Of a DNA stretch of 64,000 nt, positions 53,285-63,366 are shown piece after piece (within the stretch, counting starts at the first letter, position 1; each line of letters starts with the position of its first letter). The stretch comes from Pseudomonas sp. MYb118 (GTDB lineage: Bacteria > Pseudomonadota > Gammaproteobacteria > Pseudomonadales > Pseudomonadaceae), in contig NZ_JBFRXN010000003.1 in the NCBI RefSeq assembly GCF_040947875.1, forward strand, positions 1,054,001-1,118,000, written 5' to 3'. The notes under the pieces were generated by a model, which searched no databases, was not told where the DNA came from, and saw only the letters and a program-made list of their open reading frames with translations. The translations under genes and the position numbers were made by a program.

Positions 53285-54103
53285 ATGACCACCACGCCCA
53301 ATGCCCCTTTCAATCGTCTCCTGCTGACCGGTGCTGCCGGTGGCCTGGGCAAAGTGTTGCGCGAAAGCCTTCGGCCGTACGCCAAGGTGATTCGCCTGTC
53401 CGACATCGCCAATATCGCCCCGGCCGTCGATGAGCGCGAAGAGGTGGTGACCTGCGACCTCGCCGACAAGCAGGCCGTGCATCACCTGGTCGAAGGCGTG
53501 GACGCGATCCTGCACTTTGGCGGCGTGTCCACCGAGCACTCGTTCGAAGACATCCTCGGCGCCAACATCTGCGGCGTGTTCCACATCTACGAAGCGGCGC
53601 GCCGGCATGGCGTCAAGCGCATCATTTTCGCCAGCTCCAACCACGTCATCGGCTTCTACAAGCAGGACGAAGTCATCGACGCCCGCTCCCCACGCCGCCC
53701 GGACAGCTACTACGGCCTGTCGAAATCCTACGGCGAAGACGTGGCGACCTTTTACTTCGATCGCTACGGCATCGAAACCGTGAGCATCCGCATCGGCTCC
53801 TCGTTCCCGGAACCGCAGAACCGCCGAATGATGAGCACCTGGTTGAGCTTCGGCGACCTGACCCACCTGATCGAACGCTCCCTGTACGCGCCAAACGTCG
53901 GCCACACCGTGGTCTACGGCGCCTCCGACAACAAGAACGTGTGGTGGGACAACCGCTACGCCACCGCCCTGGGTTACGCGCCCCAGGACACGTCCGAAGT
54001 GTTCCGCGACAAGGTCGAAGCACAGCCGATGCCCGCCGCCGATGACCCGGCGATGGTTTACCAGGGCGGTGCCTTCGTTGCCGCCGGCCCGTTCGGCGAC
54101 TGA
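53285..54103 (+). CDS. udh: uronate dehydrogenase
   Basis: 272 residues, extended SDR fold. LLTGAAGGLGKVLRESL is the NAD-binding motif and DSYYGLSKSYGEDVATFYF the YxxxK catalytic site, with DLADKQAVHHLVEGVDAILHFGG in between as in Udh. The enzyme oxidises D-glucuronate or D-galacturonate to the aldarolactone with NAD+. The next genes supply the lactonase and transporter, so the operon encodes the oxidative uronate route. Confidence 0.92.
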   Translation: MTTTPNAPFNRLLLTGAAGGLGKVLRESLRPYAKVIRLSDIANIAPAVDEREEVVTCDLADKQAVHHLVEGVDAILHFGGVSTEHSFEDILGANICGVFHIYEAARRHGVKRIIFASSNHVIGFYKQDEVIDARSPRRPDSYYGLSKSYGEDVATFYFDRYGIETVSIRIGSSFPEPQNRRMMSTWLSFGDLTHLIERSLYAPNVGHTVVYGASDNKNVWWDNRYATALGYAPQDTSEVFRDKVEAQPMPAADDPAMVYQGGAFVAAGPFGD

Positions 54104-54154
54104 ACCACCCTGCTGCACCGGATCCCATAACAATAACCAAGGGAATGAGGCGCC

Positions 54155-55042
54155 ATGCAAGCCGAAATGATTGTCGATGCCCGCAATGCGGTCGGTGAAA
54201 GCCCGGTCTGGGTGCCTGAGGAAAACGCCCTTTATTGGGTGGATATTCCGGCAGGCGCCCTGCACCGCTGGAGCGCCGACAGTGGCCGGCTCGACAACTG
54301 GACCACCCCGGAAATGCTCGCCTGCATCACCCGCCACCGTGACGGCCATTGGGTGGCCGGCATGGAAAGCGGCTTTTTCAGCCTGCACCCCCACGCCGAC
54401 GGCAGCATCGACAGCCAGTTGCTGGCTCACATCGACCACGCCCGCACCGACATGCGCCTCAACGACGGTCGTTGCGATCGTCAGGGGCGCTTCTGGGCCG
54501 GCAGCATGGTGCTGAACATGGGCGCCAACGCGGTCGAAGGCAAACTGTATCGCTACAGCGCCGGGCAGCGCGGGCCGCTCAACGCGCAACTGGACGGTTT
54601 CATCGTGCCCAACGGCCTCGGTTTCAGCCCCGATGGCCGCACGATGTACCTCTCCGACTCCCATCCGCTGGTGCAGCGGATCTGGGCTTTCGATTACGAC
54701 ACCGACAGTGGCACGCCGTCCAACCGGCGGCTGTTCGTCGACATGAAACCGCTGCCCGGTCGCCCTGATGGCGCTGCCGTCGACGCCGAAGGCTGCTACT
54801 GGATCTGCGCCAACGACGCCGGGCTGATCCACCGTTTCACCCCCGACGGTCGTCTGGACCGTTCACTCAGCGTGCCGGTGAAAAAACCGAGCATGTGCGC
54901 CTTCGGCGGCAGTCGACTGGACACGCTTTTCGTGACCTCGATCCGCCCCGGCGATGACCACGACCCGCAATCGCTGGCCGGCGGCGTGTTCGCCCTCGAT
55001 CCCGGCGTCAAGGGCCTGGCCGAAGCCCTCTTCACCCCCTAG
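54155..55042 (+). CDS. SMP-30/gluconolaconase-family aldarolactone lactonase
   Basis: 295 residues of the six-bladed SMP-30/gluconolactonase family. Metal-binding residues appear in GESPVWVPEENALYWVDIP (Glu), MRLNDGRCDRQGRFWAGSM (Asn, Asp), and PDGAAVDAEGCYWICAN (Asp). It would hydrolyse the glucaro- or galactaro-lactone produced by uronate dehydrogenase, 51 bp upstream. AAGGGAATGAGGC precedes the ATG. Confidence 0.88.
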   Translation: MQAEMIVDARNAVGESPVWVPEENALYWVDIPAGALHRWSADSGRLDNWTTPEMLACITRHRDGHWVAGMESGFFSLHPHADGSIDSQLLAHIDHARTDMRLNDGRCDRQGRFWAGSMVLNMGANAVEGKLYRYSAGQRGPLNAQLDGFIVPNGLGFSPDGRTMYLSDSHPLVQRIWAFDYDTDSGTPSNRRLFVDMKPLPGRPDGAAVDAEGCYWICANDAGLIHRFTPDGRLDRSLSVPVKKPSMCAFGGSRLDTLFVTSIRPGDDHDPQSLAGGVFALDPGVKGLAEALFTP

Positions 55043-55103
55043 CAACTCCGCTGTATCGCTGTGCCTTGAATACAAAAAAAATAACAAACTGGAGACACCC
55101 CCA

Positions 55104-56075
55104 ATGGACTTCAAACGCACTCTGCTCGCCGCTGCACTCCCCTTCGCCTTCTCCCTCAGCAGCGCCGTGCAGGCGCTGGAAATCAAATTCGCCGACATCC
55201 ACCCCGCTGGTTACCCCACCGTGGTGGCGGAAGAGCAACTGGGTAAAACCCTGGTCGCCGAAAGTGACGGCAAGCTGACCTTCAAGATGTTCGCCGGTGG
55301 CGTACTCGGTTCCGAAAAGGAAGTGATCGAGCAGGCCCAGGTCGGCGCCATCCAGATGGCCCGGGTCAGCCTCGGCATCGTCGGCCCGGTGGTGCCCGAC
55401 GTGAACGTGTTCAACATGCCGTTCGTGTTCCGCGACCAGGCGCACATGCGCGCGGTCATCGACGGCGAAGTCGGCGACGCGATCCTCGACAAGATCACCA
55501 ACTCCGAATTCAACCTGGTCGCCCTGGCCTGGATGGACGGCGGTACCCGCAACATCTACACGAAAAAACCGGTACGTACCCTCGAAGACCTCAAGGGCAT
55601 GAAGATCCGCGTGCAAGGCAACCCGATGTTCATCGAAACCATCAATGCCATGGGCGGTAACGGCATCGCGATGGACACCGGTGAAATCTTCAGTGCCCTG
55701 CAAACCGGCGTGATCGACGGCGCGGAAAACAACCCGCCGACCCTGCTCGAACACAACCACTACCAGAATGCCAAGTTCTACAGCCTGACCGGGCACCTGA
55801 TCCTGCCTGAACCCATCGTGATGTCGAAGATCACCTGGGAAAAACTCACCCCCGAGCAACAGGCGCTGGTGAAGAAAACCGCCAAGGCCGCCCAGGCCCA
55901 GGAACGCGCCCTGTGGGATGCGAAATCCGCCAGCAGTGAAGAGAAACTCAAGGCGGCGGGTGTGGAGTTCATTACCGTCGACAAGAAACCGTTCTACGAG
56001 GCCACCGCCTCGATCCGCGAGAAGTACGGCGCGCCTTACGCCGACCTGATCAAGCGCATCGAAGCCGTCCAGTAA
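55104..56075 (+). CDS. TRAP transporter substrate-binding protein (DctP family)
   Basis: 323 residues. Signal peptide MDFKRTLLAAALPFAFSLSSAVQA is followed by a DctP-type binding protein: FADIHPAGYPTVVAEEQLGK, the conserved Arg in MKIRVQGNPMFIETINAMG, and GALQTGVIDGAENNP-like FSALQTGVIDGAENNPP. The cluster context predicts uronate or aldarate as ligand. GGAG lies 9 nt before ATG 55104. The two membrane subunits follow. Confidence 0.92.
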   Translation: MDFKRTLLAAALPFAFSLSSAVQALEIKFADIHPAGYPTVVAEEQLGKTLVAESDGKLTFKMFAGGVLGSEKEVIEQAQVGAIQMARVSLGIVGPVVPDVNVFNMPFVFRDQAHMRAVIDGEVGDAILDKITNSEFNLVALAWMDGGTRNIYTKKPVRTLEDLKGMKIRVQGNPMFIETINAMGGNGIAMDTGEIFSALQTGVIDGAENNPPTLLEHNHYQNAKFYSLTGHLILPEPIVMSKITWEKLTPEQQALVKKTAKAAQAQERALWDAKSASSEEKLKAAGVEFITVDKKPFYEATASIREKYGAPYADLIKRIEAVQ

Positions 56076-56151
56076 CCCCTCGCCCTCATGAAAGGCCCGG
56101 CGCCGCGCACGTGGAAGAATGTGCGTGGGCGCCCGGTTACGGTGGAACCCG

Positions 56152-56679
56152 ATGAAGAATCTAGTGCTGCGTTTCAACGACAGGCTGTACATGACCTGTA
56201 TCTGGGTCGCGGGCCTGTCGGTCCTGGCTATTTCCCTGATCATCCCCTGGGGCGTTTTCGCCCGTTACGTGCTCGGCACCGGCTCCAGCTGGCCGGAGCC
56301 CACCGCGATCCTGCTGATGATGGTGTTCACCTTCATCGGTGCCGCCGCCAGTTACCGCGCCGGCGCGCACATGGCCGTGGCGATGCTCACCGACCGCATG
56401 GCCCCGAACATGCGCAAGACCATGAGCATCGTCTCCCAGCTGCTGATGGCGACCATCTGCCTGTTCATGGCCATCTGGGGCACCAAGCTGTGCATGTCCA
56501 CCTGGAATCAGTTCATGAGCGCCCTGCCGACTTTGCGTGTGGGCATCACCTACATGCCGATTCCGGTAGGCGGCGTGCTGACGCTGATTTTTGTCCTGGA
56601 AAAACTCCTGCTCGGTGACCAGAGCAACCGTCGGGTCGTGCGTTTCGACCTCGTTGAAGAAAGCGAAGGTGCCGCCTGA
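56152..56679 (+). CDS. TRAP transporter small permease (DctQ family)
   Basis: 175 residues with four membrane helices (MTCIWVAGLSVLAISLIIPW; ILLMMVFTFIGAAASYRAGAHMAV; IVSQLLMATICLFMAIWGTK; VGGVLTLIFVLEKLLL). It shows the DctQ motif RYVLGTGSSWPEP followed by GAAASYRAGAHM. The start MKNLVL at 56152 follows GGTGGAA. It overlaps the large permease by one base (TGATG), so the two are coupled. Confidence 0.9.
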   Translation: MKNLVLRFNDRLYMTCIWVAGLSVLAISLIIPWGVFARYVLGTGSSWPEPTAILLMMVFTFIGAAASYRAGAHMAVAMLTDRMAPNMRKTMSIVSQLLMATICLFMAIWGTKLCMSTWNQFMSALPTLRVGITYMPIPVGGVLTLIFVLEKLLLGDQSNRRVVRFDLVEESEGAA

Positions 56680-57959
56680 TGGACGCTCTGATTCTGATCG
56701 GCAGTTTTATCGCATTGATCCTGATCGGCATGCCGGTCGCCTATGCGCTGGGGCTTTCCGCCCTGATCGGGGCGTTCTGGATCGACATCCCGTTCCAGGC
56801 CCTGATGATCCAGGTGGCTGGTGGGGTGAACAAATTCTCCCTGCTGGCGATTCCGTTCTTCGTGTTGGCGGGCGCGATCATGGCCGAGGGTGGCATGTCG
56901 CGGCGGCTGGTGGCGTTTGCCGGGGTGCTGGTGGGTTTTGTGCGCGGCGGCCTGTCGCTGGTCAACATCATGGCCTCGACCTTTTTCGGCGCGATCTCCG
57001 GCTCTTCGGTGGCGGATACCGCTTCGGTGGGCTCGGTGCTGATCCCGGAAATGGAGAAGCGTGGCTACCCACGGGACTTCGCCACCGCCGTGACCGTCAG
57101 CGGTTCGGTGCAGGCGCTGTTGACCCCGCCGAGCCACAACTCGGTGCTCTACTCTTTGGCCGCTGGCGGCACGGTGTCGATTGCCTCGCTGTTCATGGCC
57201 GGCGTGGTGCCGGGCCTGTTGATGAGCGCGTGCCTGATGGTGCTGTGCCTGATCTTCGCGAAAAAGCGTGACTATCCGAAAGGCGAAGTCATTCCGATGC
57301 GCCAGGCGCTGAAGATCTGCGGCGAAGCGCTGTGGGGCCTGATGGCCATGGTGATCATCCTCGGCGGGATTCTCTCCGGGATTTTCACCGCCACCGAGTC
57401 GGCGGCGATTGCGGTGCTGTGGTCGTTCTTCGTGACCATGTTCATCTACCGCGACTACAAGTGGAGCGAGTTGCCGAAACTGATGCACCGCACCGTGCGC
57501 ACGATCTCGATCGTGATGATCCTGATCGGCTTTGCCGCCAGCTTCGGCTACATCATGACGCTGATGCAGATCCCGGCGAAGATCACCACGATGTTCCTGA
57601 CCCTGTCGGACAACCGCTACGTGATCCTGATGTGCATCAACGTCATGCTGCTGTTGCTCGGCACCGTGATGGACATGGCGCCGCTGATCCTGATCCTGAC
57701 GCCGATCCTGATGCCGGTGATTCTCGGCATTGGCGTGGACCCGGTGCAGTTCGGCATGATCATGCTGGTGAACCTGGGGATCGGATTGATCACACCGCCC
57801 GTGGGCGCGGTGCTGTTCGTTGGCTCGGCCGTGGGCAAGGTCACCATCGAGCGCACCGTGAAGGCACTGCTGCCGTTCTACGCCGTGCTGTTCCTGGTGC
57901 TGATGGCCGTGACCTACATTCCGGCGCTGTCGCTGTGGCTGCCGCACCTGGTGTTGTAA
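56679..57959 (+). CDS. TRAP transporter large permease (DctM family)
   Basis: 426 residues with 11-12 membrane helices. GMPVAYALGLSALIGAFW, FSLLAIPFFVLAGAIMAEGGMSRRL (a DctM signature), SGSSVADTASVGSVLIPEM and the C-terminal TPPVGAVLFVGSAVGKVTIERTVKALLPFY are family blocks. It completes the Na+- or H+-driven uptake system whose binding protein is 55104-56075. A hairpin follows 13 bp after the stop. Confidence 0.93.
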   Translation: MDALILIGSFIALILIGMPVAYALGLSALIGAFWIDIPFQALMIQVAGGVNKFSLLAIPFFVLAGAIMAEGGMSRRLVAFAGVLVGFVRGGLSLVNIMASTFFGAISGSSVADTASVGSVLIPEMEKRGYPRDFATAVTVSGSVQALLTPPSHNSVLYSLAAGGTVSIASLFMAGVVPGLLMSACLMVLCLIFAKKRDYPKGEVIPMRQALKICGEALWGLMAMVIILGGILSGIFTATESAAIAVLWSFFVTMFIYRDYKWSELPKLMHRTVRTISIVMILIGFAASFGYIMTLMQIPAKITTMFLTLSDNRYVILMCINVMLLLLGTVMDMAPLILILTPILMPVILGIGVDPVQFGMIMLVNLGIGLITPPVGAVLFVGSAVGKVTIERTVKALLPFYAVLFLVLMAVTYIPALSLWLPHLVL

Positions 57960-57972
57960 ACACCCCCCTGAC

Positions 57973-57999
57973 CCGCAGGCGCCCGTGTGGCGCCTGCGG
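57973..57999 (+). terminator. 10-bp hairpin after the TRAP permease
   Basis: CCGCAGGCGC / GCGCCTGCGG with a 7-nt loop pairs perfectly, but only CATTTCT follows, so termination would be partial. It lies 31 bp before the aldose epimerase start. Confidence 0.5.
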
Positions 58000-58029
58000 C
58001 ATTTCTACCCGAGCCTATCGCGAGTCAAC

Positions 58030-58905
58030 ATGACGCCAACCCTGCTTGAACTCGAAGACCAATTCACCCACCTCACCCTCGCCCCGGAAATCGGTGGCAG
58101 CATCGTCAACTGGCGCGTGCTTGATAGCGGGCAGCCGCTGTTGCGCCACGCGGACACCCACGCACTCAACACCGGCCTGCCGGGCAAGCTCGGTTGCTTT
58201 CCCCTGGTGCCGTGGTCCAACCGCATTTCCGACGGTGGCTTCGACCGCCCCGATGGCTGGCTGGCGCTGGAGCCGAACAGCCATACCGACCCGTTGCCGA
58301 TCCATGGCAGCGCCTGGCAACAGCCTTGGCAGGTGGTGTCGCAGTCGGCCTCGGAAGTGGTCTTGCAGCTGGACAGCGTCAAGCCTTTCGCCTACCGCGC
58401 CCGCCAGCGTTTTCAGTTGAGCGGTGGCAAGCTCAGCATCGAACTGCACGTCACCCACCTGGCCGAACGGGCGGCATGGCATGGCCTGGGCTTGCACCCT
58501 TACCTACCGCGCACGCCCGGTACGCGCTTGCAGGCCAGGGCCGATCAAGTGTGGTTGAGCGACGCCACGAAGTTGTCGACCCGCCAGGTGGCGTTGCCGG
58601 CCGAGTGGGATTTCCAGGCGCTGGGGGGCTTGCCCGACACCCTCGTCGACAATGGTTTCTGCGGCTGGGATGGTCGTTGCCTGATCCAGCAACCGGACCT
58701 CGGTTACCAGCTGGAATGCCAGGCCCATGGCAGCGAGTACTTCCTGCTGTATTGCCCCGTGGACCTGGGCTTCTTCTGCATCGAACCGGTGAGCCACCCG
58801 GTCAACGCCCACCACCTGCCGGGCCGCCCGGGGTTGGTGCTGTTGGAGCAAGACCAAAGCGTGGAGATGGCATTCACCCTGCAATACAAACCCCTGTATC
58901 TGTAG
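58030..58905 (+). CDS. aldose 1-epimerase family protein
   Basis: 291 residues with the galactose-mutarotase fold. The pattern LTLAPEIGGSIVNWR, CFPLVPWSNRISDGGF, PLPIHGSAWQQPW (His), WHGLGLHPYLPRTPG (catalytic His-x-Y) and EPVSHPVNAHHLPG is typical of the family. The catalytic Glu region precedes the end. Beside uronate dehydrogenase it probably interconverts the anomers of the uronate substrate. It may be read through the partial hairpin from the TRAP operon. Confidence 0.88.
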   Translation: MTPTLLELEDQFTHLTLAPEIGGSIVNWRVLDSGQPLLRHADTHALNTGLPGKLGCFPLVPWSNRISDGGFDRPDGWLALEPNSHTDPLPIHGSAWQQPWQVVSQSASEVVLQLDSVKPFAYRARQRFQLSGGKLSIELHVTHLAERAAWHGLGLHPYLPRTPGTRLQARADQVWLSDATKLSTRQVALPAEWDFQALGGLPDTLVDNGFCGWDGRCLIQQPDLGYQLECQAHGSEYFLLYCPVDLGFFCIEPVSHPVNAHHLPGRPGLVLLEQDQSVEMAFTLQYKPLYL

Positions 58906-59097
58906 GAGCGAGCTTGCTCGCGATGGCGGTCAATCAATCACATCATCGGTGACTGACACTCCCTCATCGCGAGCAAGCTCGCTCCTACAGGTACTGCCCA
59001 ACCCCTTGTGGAGCGAGCCTGCTCGCGATGGCGGTGAAACAGTCGCATCATCTGCGCCTGACACTCCCTCATCGCGAGCAGGCTCGCTCCCACAGTG
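58903..59097. repeat. REP elements (four copies, two REPINs)
   Basis: Forward cores near 58903-58926 and 59009-59030 alternate with complement cores near 58966-58990 and 59072-59095, filling the gap between the convergent epimerase and sensor kinase genes. Confidence 0.9.
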
Positions 59098-59117
59098 TGG
59101 AGGCCAGACATTCGCGC

Positions 59118-60845
59118 TTAGCCCAACATCTGACTCAACACCGCCCGCAACTTCCCAGGCTTCACCGGTTTGTTCAGCAGCGGCGCATCGAGCCGTTGCA
59201 GGGAGCGCCGGCATTGGTCGGTGCGGTCGGCGGTGATGATCACCGCTGGAATCGCCAGCCTGAAATGCTCGCGCAAGTGGCGCACCACATCGCAGCCCAC
59301 CACACCATGGTCGAGGTGGTAGTCGGCCAGGATCAACTCCGGCGCCCGCCCCTTCAACACCGCCAGGGCTGACTCTTCATCGGTGGCAACAACCACCTCG
59401 CAACCCCACTCGCCCAGCAAGGCGCTCATGCTTTGCAGGATCGCCACTTCATTGTCCAGCACCAGCAGGCGCCGGCCCGGCAGCGGGTTGCCGGTGGTCG
59501 GTTGCGGCGCGGCCTGGCTGATCGGCAACGGCACTTCCTGGGAAATCGGCACTTCGATGCTGAACATCGAGCCGCGTCCGGGCCGCGACTGCACGTGAAC
59601 GCGGTAGTCGAGGATCTTGGCGATGCGCTCGACGATGGCCAGTCCCAACCCCACGCCCTTGCGGTCGGCGGCACGGCCGACATCCAGCTGATTGAATTCG
59701 AGAAAGATCGAGTCGAGGCGATCCGCCGGAATGCCGCGCCCGGTGTCCCACACCTCCAGGCGCAGGTACTCACCGCGCCTGCGCGCCGCCAACAGGATGC
59801 TGCCCTGTTCGGTGTAGCGGCAGGCGTTGCTGAGGAAGTTGCGCAGGATGCGCGTCACCAGGCGCAGGTCGGTACGAATGGCGTAATCGCCCATGTGCAC
59901 GCGCAGGCCCAGGCCGGTGGCGGCCGCCACCGACTGGAACTCCGACACCAGCGGCCCGAGCAATTCGTCGAGGCGGTACAGCGCCACATCCGGCTTGACC
60001 GCCGCCTGGTCGAGCCGGGAAATGTCCAGCAGGTCGGTGAGCAGATCTTCCGCCCCCTCCAAGGCCTGATGGGTGCGCTCGACCAGCACTTGCTCGACCT
60101 CGGGCAATTTGCGCTCGCGCAAGGTCGAGATCAGCAAACGCGCAGCGTTGAGCGGTTGCAGCAGGTCGTGGCTGGCGGCGGCGAGGTATTTGTCCTTGCT
60201 GCGGTTGGCCGCTTCGGCCGCATCGCGGGCATCGCGCAGGGCTTCGGCGATCTGCTTGCGCTGGGTGATCTGCTGTTGCAGGTTGCGGTTGGCTTCGAGC
60301 AGCTCGTCGGTGCGCGCCGTCACCCGCTGTTCCAGTTCGTCGTTGAGTTGTTGCAGGCGTTGCTGGGCCAGCTTGCGTTCGGTGATGTCGGCGACGAAGC
60401 CTTCCACCAGGCCTTCTTCGCCGGGCTTGAGCAACAGGTTCATCAGCACATCGAGATGACTGCCGTCCTGGCGGCGCAACTGGGTTTCGTAGCCGTGCAG
60501 GCTGCCCTGCTGGCGCAGGATCTCACCGATGTTCTCCAGTTCCTCGGCCCCCCCGACGAACAGGTTGCTCGCCAGGTCCGCCAGGGAAAACAGCACCTGC
60601 TGCGGGTTCTGGTAACCGAGCATGCGCGCCATGGCCGGGTTGGCCGCGCGCATGCCCTGCTCCAGGCTGGCCTGGAAAATCCCGTGCACGGCGTTCTCGA
60701 ACAGCCATTTGTAACGGTTGCGCTCGGCTTCCAGCTCATCCAGGCGCGCGGCGAGTTCCGGGTAGTGGCTCTTGCGCGCCGAATGGCTGCCCAGGCCCAG
60801 CAGCCCCGCGAGCGCGCGTTGCTGGTCGTCAGAGGGCTTCGCCAT
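59118..60845 (-). CDS. ercS: hybrid sensor histidine kinase ErcS-like
   Basis: 575 residues. A PAS domain (about 45-165, YKWLFENAVHGIFQASLEQG ... LVEGFVADITERK) is followed by a coiled coil and then HisKA with the H-box AASHDLLQPLNAARL. HATPase_c has NFLSNACRYT, DTGRGIP and GVGLGLAIV. A C-terminal receiver domain has the phospho-Asp in ELILADYHLDHG. There are no membrane segments, so it is cytoplasmic. Its start overlaps the ercA stop by 17 bp. In P. aeruginosa the ercS gene next to ercA belongs to the hierarchy controlling PQQ-dependent ethanol oxidation. Confidence 0.85.
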   Translation of the reverse strand: MAKPSDDQQRALAGLLGLGSHSARKSHYPELAARLDELEAERNRYKWLFENAVHGIFQASLEQGMRAANPAMARMLGYQNPQQVLFSLADLASNLFVGGAEELENIGEILRQQGSLHGYETQLRRQDGSHLDVLMNLLLKPGEEGLVEGFVADITERKLAQQRLQQLNDELEQRVTARTDELLEANRNLQQQITQRKQIAEALRDARDAAEAANRSKDKYLAAASHDLLQPLNAARLLISTLRERKLPEVEQVLVERTHQALEGAEDLLTDLLDISRLDQAAVKPDVALYRLDELLGPLVSEFQSVAAATGLGLRVHMGDYAIRTDLRLVTRILRNFLSNACRYTEQGSILLAARRRGEYLRLEVWDTGRGIPADRLDSIFLEFNQLDVGRAADRKGVGLGLAIVERIAKILDYRVHVQSRPGRGSMFSIEVPISQEVPLPISQAAPQPTTGNPLPGRRLLVLDNEVAILQSMSALLGEWGCEVVVATDEESALAVLKGRAPELILADYHLDHGVVGCDVVRHLREHFRLAIPAVIITADRTDQCRRSLQRLDAPLLNKPVKPGKLRAVLSQMLG

Positions 60846-61992
60846 ACACGACCTCGACGTCACGCTGGCTCGACTCGCGCGGGTTGGTCAGGATGCACGG
60901 GTCGTCCATGGCGTGTTGCGACAGGAACGGGATGTCCGCGGTGCTGACCCCATGCAGGCCGAGGGTTTCATGAAAGCCGATGGCGTGCTTGAGGGCGATC
61001 AGGTGTTCCACCAGGCGCCCGCAGATCTGCCGGTGATTGAGGCCACGGCAGTCGATACCGAACGTCTCGGCGATCACCTTGAAACGCTCCGGCGCCGAGC
61101 TGTAGTTGAACGCCACCACGTGCTCGACCAGCACCGCGTTGCACAGGCCATGGGGCAAGTCGAGGAACCCGCCCAGGCTGTGGGACATCGCATGCACCGC
61201 GCCGAGAATCGCGTTGGAGAACGCCAGCCCGGCTTGCATGCTGCCCAACATGATCTTCTCGCGCAGGGCGATGTCAGCCGGGTTGGCGATCATCTGCACC
61301 AGGTTGCCGTTGATCAGGCGCATCGCCTCCAGCGCATGGGGGTCGGTCAGCGGCCCGTGGCCGGTGGAAACGAACGCCTCGATGGCATGCACCAGCGCGT
61401 CGATGCCGGTACAGGCGGACAGGAACGGGTCCATGCTCAGGGTGGTTTCCGGGTCGATCAGCGACACGTCCGGCACCACCGCCTTGCTGACGATGGAAAA
61501 CTTCATGCGTTCCTGCTGGTTGGAGATGATCACGAACTGCGAAACGTCCGCCGAGGTGCCGGCGGTGGTCGGGATCAGGATCAGCGGCGGGCTGGGCACG
61601 CGGATGGTGTCGACGCCCTCGAACTCGAGGATGCTGCGCCCATGGGCGACGACGATGCCGATGCCCTTGCCGCAATCCATCGGGCTGCCACCGCCGACGG
61701 CGACGATCACGTCGCAATGGTTCTCGCGGTAGATTTCGGCACCGAGCATGACTTCCTCGACCCTGGGGTTGGGCGACACGTCGATGTACAGGCAGTAGTC
61801 GATACCAATCGCCTGCAAACTGGCCTCGACATCGGCCACCCACCCGGCGGCGATCACCCCGGGGTCGCTGACGATCAACACCTTGCGCGCGCCAAAGGTC
61901 TTGGCGTAATTGCCCACATTGTGCCGGCAACCGGCACCGAAGATGATTTCCGGCGAAACGAATTTACGCAGCTGGCTGAGACTCTGGCTCAT
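60829..61992 (-). CDS. ercA: iron-containing alcohol dehydrogenase ErcA-like
   Basis: 387 residues of the group III Fe-dependent ADH family. FVSPEIIFGAGCRHNVGNYA starts the fold. The dinucleotide region AVGGGSPMDCGKG is clear, and metal ligands lie in the Asp/His-rich sequence (GIDALVHAIEAFVS, HAMSHSLGGFLDLPHGLCNAV). In P. aeruginosa ErcA is part of the regulatory cascade for ethanol oxidation rather than a main catabolic enzyme. It lies downstream of pqqE after a REPIN-containing 230-bp gap and is coupled to ercS. Confidence 0.9.
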   Translation of the reverse strand: MSQSLSQLRKFVSPEIIFGAGCRHNVGNYAKTFGARKVLIVSDPGVIAAGWVADVEASLQAIGIDYCLYIDVSPNPRVEEVMLGAEIYRENHCDVIVAVGGGSPMDCGKGIGIVVAHGRSILEFEGVDTIRVPSPPLILIPTTAGTSADVSQFVIISNQQERMKFSIVSKAVVPDVSLIDPETTLSMDPFLSACTGIDALVHAIEAFVSTGHGPLTDPHALEAMRLINGNLVQMIANPADIALREKIMLGSMQAGLAFSNAILGAVHAMSHSLGGFLDLPHGLCNAVLVEHVVAFNYSSAPERFKVIAETFGIDCRGLNHRQICGRLVEHLIALKHAIGFHETLGLHGVSTADIPFLSQHAMDDPCILTNPRESSQRDVEVVYGEAL

Positions 61993-62104
61993 TGGAAAGC
62001 CTGTTTTTTATTGTTTTGGAAGATAGAGCCACGGTAACCGATATTGCGGTGAATGCAATCAGACCAATGATTGCCATGACAGGTAGTTGAACCCACCACG
62101 ACAC

Positions 62105-62196
62105 CCTGTGGGAGCGAGCCTGCTCGCGATAAGGTCAGCCCAAACACATGCAGTGTCTGATCCGGCCATATCGCGAGCAGGCTCGCTCCCACAAAA
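62105..62196. repeat. REP pair (REPIN)
   Basis: A forward core (GTGGGAGCGAGCCTGCTCGC, about 62106-62131) and a complement core (ATATCGCGAGCAGGCTCGCTCC, about 62168-62193) lie between the pqqE stop and the ercA start. Confidence 0.9.
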
Positions 62197-62223
62197 GGCA
62201 TCCAAAGAGCTTGGGCCGATGCA

Positions 62224-63366
62224 CTAACCGCGATAGATCAGCCGCGACGCCTTCTCATTGCGCAACGTCAGCTGCTCCACCCCCAACCCCGGCGCCTCGG
62301 CCTCCTCCCGGGCCTTGAGGATCACCCCATGGTGAGGCGACTTGGCGCACACCGGGTCGGCGTTTTCGGCATCCCCCGTAAGCATGAACGCCTGGCAGCG
62401 GCAGCCACCCAGATCCTTGTGTTTTTCGTCGCAGGAGCGGCAAGGCTCCTTCATCCAGGCATCGCCACGAAAGCGGTTGAAGCCGAACGACTCGTTCCAG
62501 ATGTGCTCGATGCTGTGCTCACGCACGTTGGGGAACTGCACCGGCAATTGCCGGGCGCTGTGGCACGGCAGCGCGGTGCCGTCCGGGGTGATGTCGAGAA
62601 ACAAATTGGCCCAGCCATTCATGCAGGTTTTCGGGCGTTCCTCGTAGTAGTCGGGCGTGACGAAGATCAGTTTGCACGGGTGCCCCTCGGTCTCCAGGCG
62701 CTGGCGATACTCATTGGTGACCCGTTCGGCGCGCTGCAATTGCTCGCGAGTCGGCAGCAGGCCGACGCGATTGAGTTCGGCCCAGCCGTAGAACTGGCAG
62801 GTGGCCAATTCGACGAAATCCGCTTCCAGTTCCAGGCACAGCTCGATGATGCGCTCGATCTGATTGATGTTGTGCCGATGGGTGACGAAGTTCAGCACCA
62901 TGGGATAACCCTGGGCCTTCACCGCACGGGCCATGGCCAGCTTCTGCGCGAATGCCTTGCGCGAGCCGGCGAGCATGTTGTTGACCGTCTCGTCGGCGGC
63001 CTGGAAGCTGATCTGGATATGGTCGAGCCCCGCCACCTTGAAATCAGCGATCTTCGCTTCGCTAAGACCGATGCCCGAGGTGATCAGGTTGGTGTAGTAG
63101 CCCATGTCACGGGCGGCCTTGATCAGCTCGGCCAGGTCCTGGCGCACCAGCGGCTCGCCACCGGAAAAGCCCAGTTGCGCAGCGCCCATCGCCCGCGCCT
63201 CGGTGAACACGCGAATCCATTCCTCGGTGCTCAACTCCGCGCCCTGCCCGGCGAAGTCCAGCGGGTTGGAGCAATACGGGCATTGCAGCGGGCAGCGATA
63301 GGTCAGCTCGGCCAGCAACCACAGCGGCGGGCCCGGCAGCGTTTCACTCGATCCAGAACTGCGCAT
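62224..63366 (-). CDS. pqqE: PQQ synthesis radical SAM enzyme PqqE
   Basis: 380 residues. The radical SAM motif is in [15 protein letters not shown] (CxxxCxxC). [11 protein letters not shown] follows, and the SPASM-type auxiliary cluster Cys are in [32 protein letters not shown]. With PqqD it cross-links Glu and Tyr in PqqA, the first step to pyrroloquinoline quinone. ATG 63366 overlaps the pqqD end by 23 bp, so translation is coupled. Confidence 0.97.
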   Translation of the reverse strand: MRSSGSSETLPGPPLWLLAELTYRCPLQCPYCSNPLDFAGQGAELSTEEWIRVFTEARAMGAAQLGFSGGEPLVRQDLAELIKAARDMGYYTNLITSGIGLSEAKIADFKVAGLDHIQISFQAADETVNNMLAGSRKAFAQKLAMARAVKAQGYPMVLNFVTHRHNINQIERIIELCLELEADFVELATCQFYGWAELNRVGLLPTREQLQRAERVTNEYRQRLETEGHPCKLIFVTPDYYEERPKTCMNGWANLFLDITPDGTALPCHSARQLPVQFPNVREHSIEHIWNESFGFNRFRGDAWMKEPCRSCDEKHKDLGGCRCQAFMLTGDAENADPVCAKSPHHGVILKAREEAEAPGLGVEQLTLRNEKASRLIYRG